This document shows positions 53,148 to 62,476 of a stretch of 64,000 nucleotides of DNA, piece after piece; the stretch's first letter is position 1, and the number at the start of each line of letters is the position of its first letter. Source of the DNA: Leptolyngbya sp. Heron Island J. Lineage in GTDB: Bacteria; Cyanobacteriota; Cyanobacteriia; Phormidesmidales; Phormidesmidaceae. A program made the position numbers and the translations under genes. Where the stretch lies: NCBI RefSeq assembly GCF_000482245.1, contig NZ_AWNH01000045.1, positions 1 to 64,000 of the forward strand. The letters are read 5' to 3'. The notes under the pieces are model-generated. The model was not told where the DNA came from, ran no database searches, and worked only from the letters and a program-made list of their open reading frames with translations.

Positions 53148-54347
53148 ATGAACTCACATACTTGGCGCTGGAATCCGCTATTGATTCTGCTATTTGGGCT
53201 ATCCTTACTAGCCTCCATTACCCTGAACTCGTTTACGCCAGCAGCAGCTTTGGTCCGACCTACAGCTGCTCAAGAAATTCGTGGGGTATGGCTAACCACA
53301 AATGATACGGATATTTTGATAGATCGTCCTAAGCTCCACGGGGCTATTGATGAGTTAGCTGAGCTCAATTTCAACACTCTATATCCAGTAGTTTGGAATG
53401 GTGGCTATACTTTTTTCGATAGTGGGATTGCACAGCGAGAAGGTATCCAGCACTTTGTACGGCGCGGTATACAGGGTTATGACATTTTGGCAGAACTATC
53501 AGCTGAAGCCCATGCCAAAGGAATGTCAGTAATCCCCTGGTTTGAGTTTGGGTTCATGGCACCGGCCACCTCTGAATTAGCCACAATCCATAGTGACTGG
53601 CTAACTCAAAAACGCAACGGTAACCCTATAGATATGAGTCGAGAGGGGGGTGATATGGTTTGGCTTAATCCGTTTAAGCCAGAAGTACAAAGGTTTATCA
53701 CCAACTTGCTGCTGGAGCTGATCAGCCGCTACGATGTCGACGGAATTCAGTTTGACGATCATTTTATTTTGCCAGTGGAGTTTGGCTACGACAGCTACAC
53801 CCGCACTTTGTATAAAGCAGAAACTGGTAGAGATGCCCCCAGCGACCCTCATAATCCCCATTGGGTAAAGTGGCGAGCCGATAAGCTAACGGCATTTGTC
53901 AAAGCGCTCAATGCTAACCTTAAAGCTCGACAACGCAACCTTATATTTTCGGTAGCGCCTAATCCTTACAACTTTGCTTATAAAGGACAGCTCCAGGACT
54001 GGCTAGCCTGGGTGCGTCAGGGCTGGGTGGATGAGCTAATCGTACAAATTTATCGCAATGACCTGGGGGTTTTTCGTCGGTATCTCTACTCGCCATCCAT
54101 GCGTGAAGCTCAACGGACTATTCCAACAGCCGCCGGCATTCTGACTGGACTGCGTAATTCCCCTGTTCCCATTAGCCTCATCGAAGCCAAAGCTAACTCT
54201 GCTCGCTCCGCTGGGATGGGAATGGCTTTCTTCTTTTATGAGAGCCTCTGGGAAGATACGCTTGAACCTGCAGATACTCGTCAGGCTAGTTTCCGCAATC
54301 TGTTTGCAACACCTATGCAGCGAGGGTTCCGGGCAGAGGCTTCATAG
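53148..54347 (+). CDS. GHL10 / DUF187 glycoside-hydrolase-like exported protein
   Basis: A 399-residue protein with a signal peptide or anchor (residues 1-36) and then a TIM-barrel-like GHL10 domain: EIRGVWLTTNDTDIL, FNTLYPVVWNGGYTFF, GMSVIPWFEFGFMAP, DVDGIQFDDHFILP and GMGMAFFFYESLW. Acidic residues in IQFDDHF are the likely active site. Family members are envelope proteins thought to act on polysaccharide or peptidoglycan; activity is not proven for cyanobacterial ones. Confidence 0.87.
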   Translation: MNSHTWRWNPLLILLFGLSLLASITLNSFTPAAALVRPTAAQEIRGVWLTTNDTDILIDRPKLHGAIDELAELNFNTLYPVVWNGGYTFFDSGIAQREGIQHFVRRGIQGYDILAELSAEAHAKGMSVIPWFEFGFMAPATSELATIHSDWLTQKRNGNPIDMSREGGDMVWLNPFKPEVQRFITNLLLELISRYDVDGIQFDDHFILPVEFGYDSYTRTLYKAETGRDAPSDPHNPHWVKWRADKLTAFVKALNANLKARQRNLIFSVAPNPYNFAYKGQLQDWLAWVRQGWVDELIVQIYRNDLGVFRRYLYSPSMREAQRTIPTAAGILTGLRNSPVPISLIEAKANSARSAGMGMAFFFYESLWEDTLEPADTRQASFRNLFATPMQRGFRAEAS

Positions 54348-54431
54348 TGACAGGGGAGACTTGATCCCCCTTGCCCCTGCCAAGCAAGTTATCCTAATAA
54401 GCTATAACCCACACTTATTAGCGATAGCTCA

Positions 54432-55628
54432 ATGGCAGTATCAAATCAGCGTGTTGTGATTTTGGGAGGCGGTTTTGGCGGTCTTTATACCGCCTTAGCT
54501 CTGAGTAAATTGCCATGGGATAAGGTAACGAAGCCAGAAATTACCCTGGTCGACCAGCGCGATCGCTTTTTGTTTGCACCGTTGCTATATGAACTTGTGA
54601 GCGATGAGCTACAAACCTGGGAAATTGCGCCACCCTATGCAGAGTTGCTGGCCGGAACCGGCATTAAGTTTCATCAAAGTGGCGTAGCCGGGATTGATGC
54701 AGCGGCTAATTCCGTATGTCTAAAGGACGATACTGTACTCCCCTATGACTATCTGGTGCTAGCCCTTGGCGGTGAGACGCCCATGGATATGGCACCGGGG
54801 GTCAAGGAGCATGCGATCGCCTTCCGTACCCTCAACGACGCTTACGCCTTAAAAGAACGTCTGCGAGAAATTGAAAACTCAGATGCGGACAAAATTCGAG
54901 TAGCCGTTGTAGGTGGTGGCTACAGTGGTGTGGAGCTAGTATGCAAGCTAGCAGAACGGCTTGGGGAGCGCGGTCGGCTCCGAATTATCGAACGAGGTAC
55001 CGCCATTTTGCAAAATTCCCCCGCCTTTAATCAAAAGGCCGCTCAGGATGCGCTCACAGAAAAGGGAATTTGGATCGACTACGAAACCACGGTGACTGAA
55101 GTGGGTGTGGATACGATTTCGCTTGAATATAAGGATCAGACAGATGTACTACCTGTGGAGTTGGTGCTATGGACCGTGGGCAATCGTGTCAATTCATTAG
55201 TCGCCAGCTTGCCATTTGAAAAAAACGAACGACAACAGCTTAAAATTCAGCCAACTCTACAGTTACTGAATCAAGATCATATCTTTGCCATTGGAGACCT
55301 GGCCGACGGCAAAGATGCGGACGGCAATATGGTCCCAACCACGGCCCAGGCTGCTTTGCAGCAGGCCGACTATACAGCTTGGAATATTTGGGGCGCGCTA
55401 ACAGGACGGCCCCCGCTACCGTTTAGATATCAGCATTTAGGGGAAATGATGACCTTGGGTAGCGACAGTGCTACCCTGGCGGGCCTGGGGCTCAAACTGG
55501 ATGGCACAGCAGCTCACATTGCGCGTCGCTTAACATATCTGTACCGCATGCCAACCTTTGAGCATCAGCTACGTGTGGGGCTAAATTGGATTAGTCAACC
55601 TTTGCGAGAACTGCTGTCAGTGTCATAA
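54432..55628 (+). CDS. ndbB: Type II NAD(P)H dehydrogenase, NdbB-like (demethylphylloquinone reductase)
   Basis: A 398-residue flavoprotein. Two dinucleotide folds are visible: VVILGGGFGGLYTA (residues 8-21, FAD) and VAVVGGGYSGVEL (about 157-169, NAD(P)H), plus DQRDRFLFAPLLYELVSDELQTWEIAPPY and IFAIGDLADG near 288. The pattern fits Synechocystis NdbB, which reduces demethylphylloquinone before the last methylation of phylloquinone synthesis. No C-terminal membrane helix is obvious; association may be peripheral. Confidence 0.87.
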   Translation: MAVSNQRVVILGGGFGGLYTALALSKLPWDKVTKPEITLVDQRDRFLFAPLLYELVSDELQTWEIAPPYAELLAGTGIKFHQSGVAGIDAAANSVCLKDDTVLPYDYLVLALGGETPMDMAPGVKEHAIAFRTLNDAYALKERLREIENSDADKIRVAVVGGGYSGVELVCKLAERLGERGRLRIIERGTAILQNSPAFNQKAAQDALTEKGIWIDYETTVTEVGVDTISLEYKDQTDVLPVELVLWTVGNRVNSLVASLPFEKNERQQLKIQPTLQLLNQDHIFAIGDLADGKDADGNMVPTTAQAALQQADYTAWNIWGALTGRPPLPFRYQHLGEMMTLGSDSATLAGLGLKLDGTAAHIARRLTYLYRMPTFEHQLRVGLNWISQPLRELLSVS

Positions 55629-55673
55629 TCCAAACTTGATTGAAATCTACCCACAACGTCCATTGTCACCCTT

Positions 55674-56351
55674 ATGGCAACGCCTAAAGTCATCTTTCTC
55701 GACGCCGTTGGCACCCTGTTTGGAGTCAAGGGTAGTGTCGGTGAAGTGTATCAAACCCTATCGCAGCAGGCAGGAGTCAATGCCTCTGCACAGGATCTAG
55801 ACAAAGCGTTTTATCGTAGCTTTGCGGCAGCCGATGCGATGGCCTTCCCGGATATACCTCCTGTTGAAATTCCCCACTGTGAGTATCTGTGGTGGTTAGC
55901 GATCGCAAAAGACACCTTTCAGCGAGCAGGCATATTACAAGAATTTTCTGACTTCGAAAGTTTTTTTGAAGGCGTCTACCAGCACTTTGCCACATCTGCC
56001 CCTTGGGTAGTCTATCAAGACACCCTCAGTTCACTAAAACGCTGGCAGCATATGGACATTTCCCTTGGGATCATTTCCAACTTTGACTCACGCATTTACG
56101 CGGTGCTAGATGCACTGGACCTGCGGCAATATTTTCAGACAATAACCATTTCCACCGAGGCAGGGGCTGCCAAGCCTGATCCGTTCATTTTCAAAACTGC
56201 CCTACAAAAACATAGTTGCAGTGCTCAGGAAGCATGGCACGTCGGAGATAGTCGAAAAGATGATTTAAAAGGGGCACAAGCAGCCGGATTACGGGGTATC
56301 TGGCTCAAACGAACCAATCAGACCAAAATCCAGTCTCCTCTCCTCCCCTAG
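55674..56351 (+). CDS. HAD-superfamily hydrolase, HDHD3/dehalogenase-like
   Basis: A 225-residue HAD protein. Motif I is LDAVGTLF (Asp10 nucleophile); the second acidic position of DxD is Val, as in HDHD3 and haloacid dehalogenases. Motif II is IISNFDSR, motif III the Lys in AAKPDPFIF, and motif IV GDSRKDDLKGAQAAG. A helical cap fills residues 20-95. Substrate unknown. It starts 45 bases after ndbB and probably shares its transcript. Confidence 0.85.
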   Translation: MATPKVIFLDAVGTLFGVKGSVGEVYQTLSQQAGVNASAQDLDKAFYRSFAAADAMAFPDIPPVEIPHCEYLWWLAIAKDTFQRAGILQEFSDFESFFEGVYQHFATSAPWVVYQDTLSSLKRWQHMDISLGIISNFDSRIYAVLDALDLRQYFQTITISTEAGAAKPDPFIFKTALQKHSCSAQEAWHVGDSRKDDLKGAQAAGLRGIWLKRTNQTKIQSPLLP

Positions 56352-56693
56352 CATGCATCAAAAGGCCTGCTGCCTGGTAAGCTCAAGTACCAGCATTTTC
56401 TATCAGGCAATTAACTCCAACCGTTGCAAATCGTTAGAGAAATTGAAAGACAACCACCCAATGGGCATTTTGACACCAAGGTTAGAATCAGCCAGCATGA
56501 TCAGCTGGCCAAAGAGCAATAAATCCATCTGATAGCTAATCTAAACTAGAGATAGAGATGAGGTTTGAGCTTGAAGTTAAGAGATATAAAATCTCCGCCG
56601 AATGCAGGACTTAAGCCTCATCACTCACTCACCCACCAGCTACGCTTGTCATCATTACCCTCTACTGTTTTTAACTGTTTCTAGTCGTCAACT
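56352..56693. other. Intergenic region upstream of lepB1
   Basis: 342 bases with no ORF of interest. AT-rich near the lepB start; a promoter is expected but not assigned. Confidence 0.4.
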
Positions 56694-57242
56694 GTGTCTC
56701 AAAAACAGCAAAATCCCTGGATTGAAGGTCTGCAAACCATTGGCCTCAGTATTGCACTTGCCCTAGGTATTCGGCAGTTTGTGGCAGAAGCTCGCTACAT
56801 CCCATCTGAGTCAATGAAGCCTACCCTGCTTATCAATGATCGGCTGGTCATTGAAAAAATTAGTTATCGGTTTCAAGAACCCCAGCGCGGCGACATTGTG
56901 GTTTTCTGGCCACCGTCAGAGATTGTGCCAGATGGACAGAGGCGAGATGCATTTATCAAACGTATTGTCGGTCTACCAGGGGATACGGTAGAGGTAACAG
57001 ACGGTACCGTTTTAGTAAATGGTGATGCCTTAGATGAAAGCTACATTCAATCCCCACCGACTTATGAACAAGACCCACTAACTATTCCAACGGGCAGCTA
57101 TTTTGTCCTTGGCGATAACCGTAATGCCAGTTACGACAGTCATGCCTGGGATATTTCTCAACCTTTTGTACCCGAAGATCAGATTATTGGTAAGGCCGTT
57201 GTGCGGTTTTGGCCTCCCAAGCGTCTTGGTGGTTTAGATTAA
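56694..57242 (+). CDS. lepB: Signal peptidase I (first of a tandem pair)
   Basis: Membrane serine protease that removes signal peptides on the outer face of the membrane. A 182-residue chain: one N-terminal span (about 12-28), catalytic Ser40 in YIPSESMKPTL, catalytic Lys89 in FIKRIVGLPGD, and boxes GDNRNASYDSHAWD and IIGKAVVRFWPP. GTG start. The second lepB follows 59 bases later. Confidence 0.94.
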   Translation: MSQKQQNPWIEGLQTIGLSIALALGIRQFVAEARYIPSESMKPTLLINDRLVIEKISYRFQEPQRGDIVVFWPPSEIVPDGQRRDAFIKRIVGLPGDTVEVTDGTVLVNGDALDESYIQSPPTYEQDPLTIPTGSYFVLGDNRNASYDSHAWDISQPFVPEDQIIGKAVVRFWPPKRLGGLD

Positions 57243-57301
57243 ATTGATTATGATTTCCTCAGATGTACTAGGGTGCCCCTACTCGCCTGGGGCCAGTTGC
57301 T

Positions 57302-57859
57302 GTGGTTAATCAAAAAAATCAAGGCGCAAATATTTGGGTTGAGAGTCTGCAAACGATCGGCCTCAGTGTGGTTTTAGCCCTTGGAATTCGACAGTTTGTG
57401 GCTGAAGCTCGCTATATTCCTACCGGATCTATGGAGCCTACATTACAGGTCAACGATCGATTGGTAGTCGAAAAGTTAAGTTACTATTTCAATTCGCCAG
57501 AACGGGGAGATATTGTTGTTTTTTGGCCACCAGCAGAACTAACCCCTGAAGGCCAACCACGCAATGCGTTTATCAAACGGATCGTCGGATTACCTGGAGA
57601 TACGGTGGAAGTTTCTGACGGTCAGGTATTTATCAACGATGAACCCATAGAGGAAAGTTATATTAAAGCTCCGCCTAACTATGAATGGGGGCCTGAAACT
57701 GTCCCCACCGAAAGTTATCTCGTTTTTGGCGATAACCGTAATAACAGCGTTGATAGCCATGCCTGGCGTGAGCCGTTTTTGCCTGAGGATCAGATTATTG
57801 GCAAAGCTGTTGTCCGGTTTTGGCCTCCCAGTCGAGTAGGGTTACTCAACCGAGACTAG
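57302..57859 (+). CDS. lepB: Signal peptidase I (second of a tandem pair)
   Basis: A 185-residue paralogue of the preceding gene, alike over its whole length. Catalytic Ser43 in YIPTGSMEPTL and Lys92 in FIKRIVGLPGD are intact. The residues around the active Ser differ (TGSME against SESMK), which could shift substrate choice. GTG start. The pair probably arose by tandem duplication; thylakoid and plasma membranes may use different enzymes, but this is inference. Confidence 0.94.
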   Translation: MVNQKNQGANIWVESLQTIGLSVVLALGIRQFVAEARYIPTGSMEPTLQVNDRLVVEKLSYYFNSPERGDIVVFWPPAELTPEGQPRNAFIKRIVGLPGDTVEVSDGQVFINDEPIEESYIKAPPNYEWGPETVPTESYLVFGDNRNNSVDSHAWREPFLPEDQIIGKAVVRFWPPSRVGLLNRD

Positions 57860-57865
57860 CGATTG

Positions 57866-57891
57866 AAGCTGAGCCAGGCCAGTCTCAGCTT
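57866..57891 (+). terminator. Inverted repeat after the lepB pair
   Basis: AAGCTGAG and CTCAGCTT form a perfect eight-base stem with a ten-base loop, six bases after the stop. The T run is weak, so termination is uncertain. Confidence 0.4.
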
Positions 57892-58018
57892 GCTGAGTCA
57901 TTTTGAGCGGTATTGCTGATCCTCAGGATGGCTTTAGATATGAGAGACTTTTAATTTAAATAGCAACGGTTCTAGACCGGTTCATCTTCTAAATCAGCCA
58001 TCGCTTTTGAGTTTTCAG

Positions 58019-59284
58019 TTAACTGTCTGGCTGCAGCTGTGAAACCCAAATTTGTTTCGCTTTCCCATAAACGGTTTGATGGGCATACGGAGTGTTGATG
58101 GCATCACAGTTCAGCGTGTCGGCAGTAACAGTCCAGGCATGGTTGGGGTCAAATAGGACCAGATTAGCGGGACTATTAATCTGACAAGTAGCGGGCTCGA
58201 TGGTCAGACATCGAGCCGGGTTTAAGCTGAGGTAGCGCCACAGTTGCAGAGCGCTCCAACGCTGGGTTGTGACAAACGTCTGCCAGAGAACGGGTAGAGC
58301 TAGCTGCAGACCCATGGCTCCTGGTGGGGCAATCCCAAAAGGAACAGCTTTTTCCTCGTAGGTATGGACACAGTGATCAACTGCGATCGCATCCAAGGTG
58401 CCATCTTCTATACCATCAATTAGTGCTGCTCGATCCTCAGGCGTACCCAGCGGGGGATCTAGTCGTAAACTTGGGGCATAGCTATCTAGCTCAGTCGTAC
58501 TAAACAACAGATGTAGCCAGGTCACACTAGCCGTAATCGGTAACCCACGGTTCTTAGCGGCACGGATTAGCTCAACGCTGCGTGCCGTAGAAATTCGCAT
58601 TAAATGTACCGGACGATGGGTGGTGGCCTCCTCCTCTATTAATGCTGTCAGGGGTATCGTTTCAGCCGTAGCTGGCAGCGGCGATAGCCCCAGGCGAATA
58701 GCGTCGGCTCCATCGCGACAGGTACCAGTTTGGTTGCGATCACACGCCCACAGCGCTACCGGTAAAGATAACGCCTGGGTGTAATCCAGCAAACGCTGCA
58801 CCATCAATCCATTGAGCAGAGGCTGGCCATCACAAAATCCTGCAACCCCAGCTGCACTCAGCTCCATTAAATCCGTCAGCTGTTTGCCATCAGTTGCATA
58901 GGTAATAGCCCCCCATGGCAAAATTTGAGGCTGATTTGGCCTGCGATGCGCCAGACGCTGCACCACCTGGGCCAGGCTATCCACAGCAGGTGTTGTATTG
59001 GGCAACAGGCCAACTCGTGTAAAGCCCCCCTGAGCAGCAGCAGCTAGTAGTTGATCTAAAGTCTCGCGCGACTCATGCCCTGGTTCACCTGTCTGACTAT
59101 ACAAATCAACCAGCCCTGGCCCCAGCACACACCCCTGACCATTCACTTCCGTAATCTCATCATCAGCCACATCCAGAGAGTCACCCATGGCTTCGATGGT
59201 GCCATTACGTATCAGCACATCTCCTATCTGGTCCCGCTGAGTCAGTGGGTCCAGTATACGGACTTGTCGTATCCAGCTATTCAT
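58019..59284 (-). CDS. Dihydroorotase-like protein (PyrC' type, metal motif missing)
   Basis: A 421-residue amidohydrolase-fold protein resembling type I dihydroorotase: beta-strand entry LGPGLVDLY, GFTRVGLLPNTTPAVDS, and VDHCVHTYEEKAVPFGIAPPGAMGLQLALP. The first metal-binding motif, normally His-x-His after the entry strand, is Tyr62-Ser-Gln64 here. That loss is known in PyrC' proteins, which are inactive partners of aspartate transcarbamoylase in some bacteria. Catalysis of carbamoyl-aspartate to dihydroorotate is therefore doubtful. It is 28 bases after the phosphatase gene. Confidence 0.85.
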   Translation of the reverse strand: MNSWIRQVRILDPLTQRDQIGDVLIRNGTIEAMGDSLDVADDEITEVNGQGCVLGPGLVDLYSQTGEPGHESRETLDQLLAAAAQGGFTRVGLLPNTTPAVDSLAQVVQRLAHRRPNQPQILPWGAITYATDGKQLTDLMELSAAGVAGFCDGQPLLNGLMVQRLLDYTQALSLPVALWACDRNQTGTCRDGADAIRLGLSPLPATAETIPLTALIEEEATTHRPVHLMRISTARSVELIRAAKNRGLPITASVTWLHLLFSTTELDSYAPSLRLDPPLGTPEDRAALIDGIEDGTLDAIAVDHCVHTYEEKAVPFGIAPPGAMGLQLALPVLWQTFVTTQRWSALQLWRYLSLNPARCLTIEPATCQINSPANLVLFDPNHAWTVTADTLNCDAINTPYAHQTVYGKAKQIWVSQLQPDS

Positions 59285-59312
59285 ATTCCCTTAGGGCATC
59301 CCAATCGTTTCC

Positions 59313-60662
59313 TTACAGTGCACCTGCTGCCGTTGTATCAAACAGACTGCCGGATAGATGCGCGGTAATATTAGCAGCGCTCAGCATCGGCTCACTGCCA
59401 GTACCGTCTGGATAATCAATTACACTAACGGCCCCATTCCCCTGCTTAAAGCGCCAAAATGCATCTGGTCCCAACCCTGTGACATGGCACAAAATTGCTT
59501 TATTGATAGCATCATGGGCCACTACAAGCACCGTCTGAGGCATCTCATGTTGGTTATACTGCGCAACAATTTCGTCCCAAGCTTTAACCGCTCGCATCCA
59601 AACATCCTGCAGATTTTCACCATCAGGCATCTGAACCGTCTCAGGTTTTGTCTGCCAATCCTCTAACATACCTGGAAAACCGGCTTCAATTTCATGCTCA
59701 AACTTGCCTTCCCACTGACCATGACTGATTTCCCACAGTCCATCAGTCACCTCTAGAGAAACATCAGCATGAGGCTGCAAAATAATTTCAGCAGTTTCTT
59801 TAGGACGCATCATAGAACTGGAAACCGAACCATCAATAGGGATCTCCTTAAGAAACTCCCTTGCTTGAGTGGCTTGAGCGCGCCCGTTGTCATTTAAAGG
59901 AATATCAATTTGTCCCTGAAAGCGTGACTCTCGATTCCATTCAGTTTCCCCATGGCGTACAAGCAATAGCCTTGGCCCTTTAAATCCACGACGTAGAGCA
60001 GGCAATGAAGCTCCCGTATGACTCGTAATATTCATTGACTCCAGCTGAGCAGGCTCTCCCCAAGCCCCTGGGAAATTGAGCACGCTGATACCACAGTTTG
60101 CCTGATACAAACGGTTCAGCGCTTGGGGACCCAAACCAATAGCAGTACCGACTAAAGCGCGATTAATCGCACTATGAGCGACAACCAAGACAGTTTGTCC
60201 CCGATGCTGATTCAGTAATTCTTGCCAGAATTGAGCTGCCTGTTGCCATATAGTCCGCACTGGATAGAAATCCTGAGTTTCTCCATCCGCTTGCAGCAAC
60301 GCCATTTTAAATTCATTAGGCTGATATCGCCAGGCTCGATATTCTTCAGGGTACTGAGCTTCAATATCAGCAAATGACATTGCCTCCCAGAGAGGAAGAC
60401 TTATTTCCTTTAGTAGGTCGGTTGGTTGAGGCGTATGCCCTTGTTCCAGCGTTTCTGTAATCAACGCAGCTGTTCGCGCAGCCCGCTTCAAGGGGCTGCA
60501 ATAGACAGTATCAATATCAATCCCCTGCAAAAACTTCCCTACCTGGCTTGCCTGGGCCTCACCTGTTGCCGTCAGTAGTGACTCATCATGGTGCCCTTGA
60601 ACAATACGCTTGACATTAAATGTACTTTCACCATGCCGAACCACAATCACACGGGTTTTCAA
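59313..60662 (-). CDS. Double-domain histidine phosphatase (phosphoglycerate-mutase-like)
   Basis: A 449-residue protein with two histidine-phosphatase domains, about 1-215 and 225-445. Each opens with the catalytic RHG motif (VIVVRHGESTFN and LLLVRHGETEWN) and has a second His in VLVVAHSAINRAL and VLVVAHDAINKAI. Such cyanobacterial proteins may be phosphoserine or sugar phosphatases rather than mutases. The TTG at 60662 is chosen because AGAGGA stands seven to eight bases upstream; a TTG at 60680 would place that site inside the gene. Confidence 0.88.
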   Translation of the reverse strand: MKTRVIVVRHGESTFNVKRIVQGHHDESLLTATGEAQASQVGKFLQGIDIDTVYCSPLKRAARTAALITETLEQGHTPQPTDLLKEISLPLWEAMSFADIEAQYPEEYRAWRYQPNEFKMALLQADGETQDFYPVRTIWQQAAQFWQELLNQHRGQTVLVVAHSAINRALVGTAIGLGPQALNRLYQANCGISVLNFPGAWGEPAQLESMNITSHTGASLPALRRGFKGPRLLLVRHGETEWNRESRFQGQIDIPLNDNGRAQATQAREFLKEIPIDGSVSSSMMRPKETAEIILQPHADVSLEVTDGLWEISHGQWEGKFEHEIEAGFPGMLEDWQTKPETVQMPDGENLQDVWMRAVKAWDEIVAQYNQHEMPQTVLVVAHDAINKAILCHVTGLGPDAFWRFKQGNGAVSVIDYPDGTGSEPMLSAANITAHLSGSLFDTTAAGAL

Positions 60663-61075
60663 GGGTCTATCCTCTCTCAACTGTACTGTACTAGATCAAT
60701 CAAACAGTGTGATTGTACGTGATATCCACCAGCCAATGGGGAGATTTCTCAAACTGAATCATTGAGCGTTACTATGACAATTTGCGCAAACTAATCCGAT
60801 TATTAGCCGATGTTTTGTTATTTTTTGAAGCGGTTATAGGTAGTAGAAAAGAAATCTTTTAACAAGCTTAAAAATATTGACTTTCTCAGCTTAATATCTA
60901 GTCGTTAGAATTACGACAAGTCGTCCAAACGTTTCTTGAGACCTCAATCACAGAGAGTCTCCGCGTCCTAAATTATAATTTCAAAAATCAGGCATCTAAA
61001 ATCCATAGTTTCACCCTGACAGTATTCGTTCACTCTGATGAACAATTAAACATATACCTCTATAAAGACAGCAAT
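60663..61075. other. Divergent intergenic region
   Basis: 413 bases, AT-rich, without an ORF or RNA gene recognised; promoters of the phosphatase/PyrC-like unit and of the small ORF/comF unit must lie here. Confidence 0.4.
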
Positions 61076-61237
61076 ATGAGTTCTAAAAACAACCCTTTAG
61101 GATTAGAAAATAACGAGCATGCTAAAAAGAGCGGGAAAGGTCAGTCTTCTGGCACAACAGAGTCTGCACGAGGCAACACTATTTCTCTGGTCTATCCTGA
61201 TGGCCGGGTAACTAATGTCGAGGTTCGTCAGAAATAG
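61076..61237 (+). CDS. Small 53-residue protein upstream of comF
   Basis: ATG at 61076 opens a 53-codon frame. The first 34 residues are polar (Ser, Asn, Lys, Gly); the end ISLVYPDGRVTNVEVRQK looks like a folded beta hairpin. Codon use matches neighbouring genes and it lies 50 bases before comF on the same strand. I do not know the family; the composition argues for a real small protein. Confidence 0.5.
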   Translation: MSSKNNPLGLENNEHAKKSGKGQSSGTTESARGNTISLVYPDGRVTNVEVRQK

Positions 61238-61287
61238 CCCTAGGCTCAGAGCTTAGTAAGGTAACTTCAGCAAGGCTCATAGACGGC

Positions 61288-62079
61288 ATGTCATTATCCA
61301 GACTACTAAATCGGTTGACTCAGGTCTTCCTGGCGAGTCCATGTCCACTTTGTCAGCGCTCTGCCTCATCTCTGCCACTGTGCAATAGCTGCTATCAACA
61401 GATGCTTATATGTCAGTGGTCTGACTCTAAACAAATTCACTCAATTCAACGTTTATCCAGCCAATTAACACTACCTGACACCGCTGTCGTACCAGTTTTC
61501 TCGTGGGGAAAATACCAGGGGGTCCTCAAACACGTCCTCGCATCATTAAAATACGAGCATCAAGCCGAGCTAGGCTTTTGGCTAGGTTGTCAATTAGGCC
61601 AATGCTGGCAGTTGAGTCTTAGTAAAGCGATTCCTCAGAGTATCTATCGGCAACGCCCCATAGTGATCCCCATTCCACTACACATTCAGAAACTTAAGCA
61701 AAGAGGGTATAATCAAGCCGCTTTGATCGCAAAGGGATTTTGTCGAGTAACAGGACTGCCTTTAATAGAGGATGGTCTAATTCGCATTAAAGCCACTGAC
61801 GCGATGTATAGACTGGGAGTAAAAGCCAGGCAAGCAAATGTGACAGGTACATTTCAGCTAGGTCAAAATCTACCGCAACAGGGGAGACCGCTCCTATTGA
61901 TTGATGACATTTACACGACAGGAAGCACCGCCAAGGCTGCAGCTGTTCCTCTAATGCAAGCAGGCTACACCATCATGGGTATTGCTAGCATTGCTCAAGC
62001 GGGTCTATCATCCCTACCGATCGCCTCAGCAGAATCCGACCCTGATCGTCAAATACTAGACTTGCATCCAAGCCTGTAA
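61288..62079 (+). CDS. ComF-family phosphoribosyltransferase-like protein
   Basis: A 263-residue ComF protein. The N-terminus has the zinc ribbon (CPLCQRS...LCNSC, residues 19-35), followed by a type I phosphoribosyltransferase fold with RPIVIPIPLH, KQRGYNQAALIAKGF and the PRPP loop LLIDDIYTTGSTAKAAA. In naturally competent bacteria ComF helps DNA uptake; many cyanobacteria need it for transformation. Its last 95 bases overlap the converging gene at 61985. Confidence 0.9.
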   Translation: MSLSRLLNRLTQVFLASPCPLCQRSASSLPLCNSCYQQMLICQWSDSKQIHSIQRLSSQLTLPDTAVVPVFSWGKYQGVLKHVLASLKYEHQAELGFWLGCQLGQCWQLSLSKAIPQSIYRQRPIVIPIPLHIQKLKQRGYNQAALIAKGFCRVTGLPLIEDGLIRIKATDAMYRLGVKARQANVTGTFQLGQNLPQQGRPLLLIDDIYTTGSTAKAAAVPLMQAGYTIMGIASIAQAGLSSLPIASAESDPDRQILDLHPSL

Positions 62080-62476
62080 TTTGCTCAAACTGTCCCGGCG
62101 TTAATGTTACGTTTATGGAGTCAGGATTTATAGGATTAGGATCAGCAACTCGTACCTCTATAGAGGTACCCCCTAACGTAGATGTTGGGGCAGACTTGCA
62201 TGTACTGGATAACTGGGAAGATGGCCAAAGCTCAGGCTGCCAGGCACGTAGCCGTTCCTGCACACCCTGAATAAATGGCATACCTCTTTGCATAGGTACC
62301 TCTGACCAACCTTTAACAATGCTTTCTACCAAGGCAATCTCGACTAGAGATTGAGGGTAGATTTCCAGCAACTTAGTCAAATTATCTGCAAACGCATCGA
62401 CATCACTACCATCTAGCCGATAGCTCTCAACAATATGCTTAACTCGCTGGCGGGTGATACGTTCTTGGATATCCAT
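61985..62476 (-). CDS. Conserved cyanobacterial-type hypothetical protein overlapping comF
   Basis: A 163-residue protein starting MDIQERITRQRVKHIVESY, with a helical first half (ADNLTKLLEIYPQSLVEIALVESIVKGW) that looks like a recurrent cyanobacterial protein; the second half is beta-rich (GTSIEVRVADPNP, SLVFDDQGRILLR). Function unknown. The ATG at 62476 is preferred over a 30-residue upstream extension. Its 3' end runs 95 bases into comF on the opposite strand. Confidence 0.7.
   Translation of the reverse strand: MDIQERITRQRVKHIVESYRLDGSDVDAFADNLTKLLEIYPQSLVEIALVESIVKGWSEVPMQRGMPFIQGVQERLRAWQPELWPSSQLSSTCKSAPTSTLGGTSIEVRVADPNPINPDSINVTLTPGQFEQITGLDASLVFDDQGRILLRRSVGMIDPLEQC

Noticed and set aside
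52747-53218. Two minus-strand ORFs of 66 and 79 codons
   Set aside because: No recognised features; the second overlaps the GHL10 start on the other strand.
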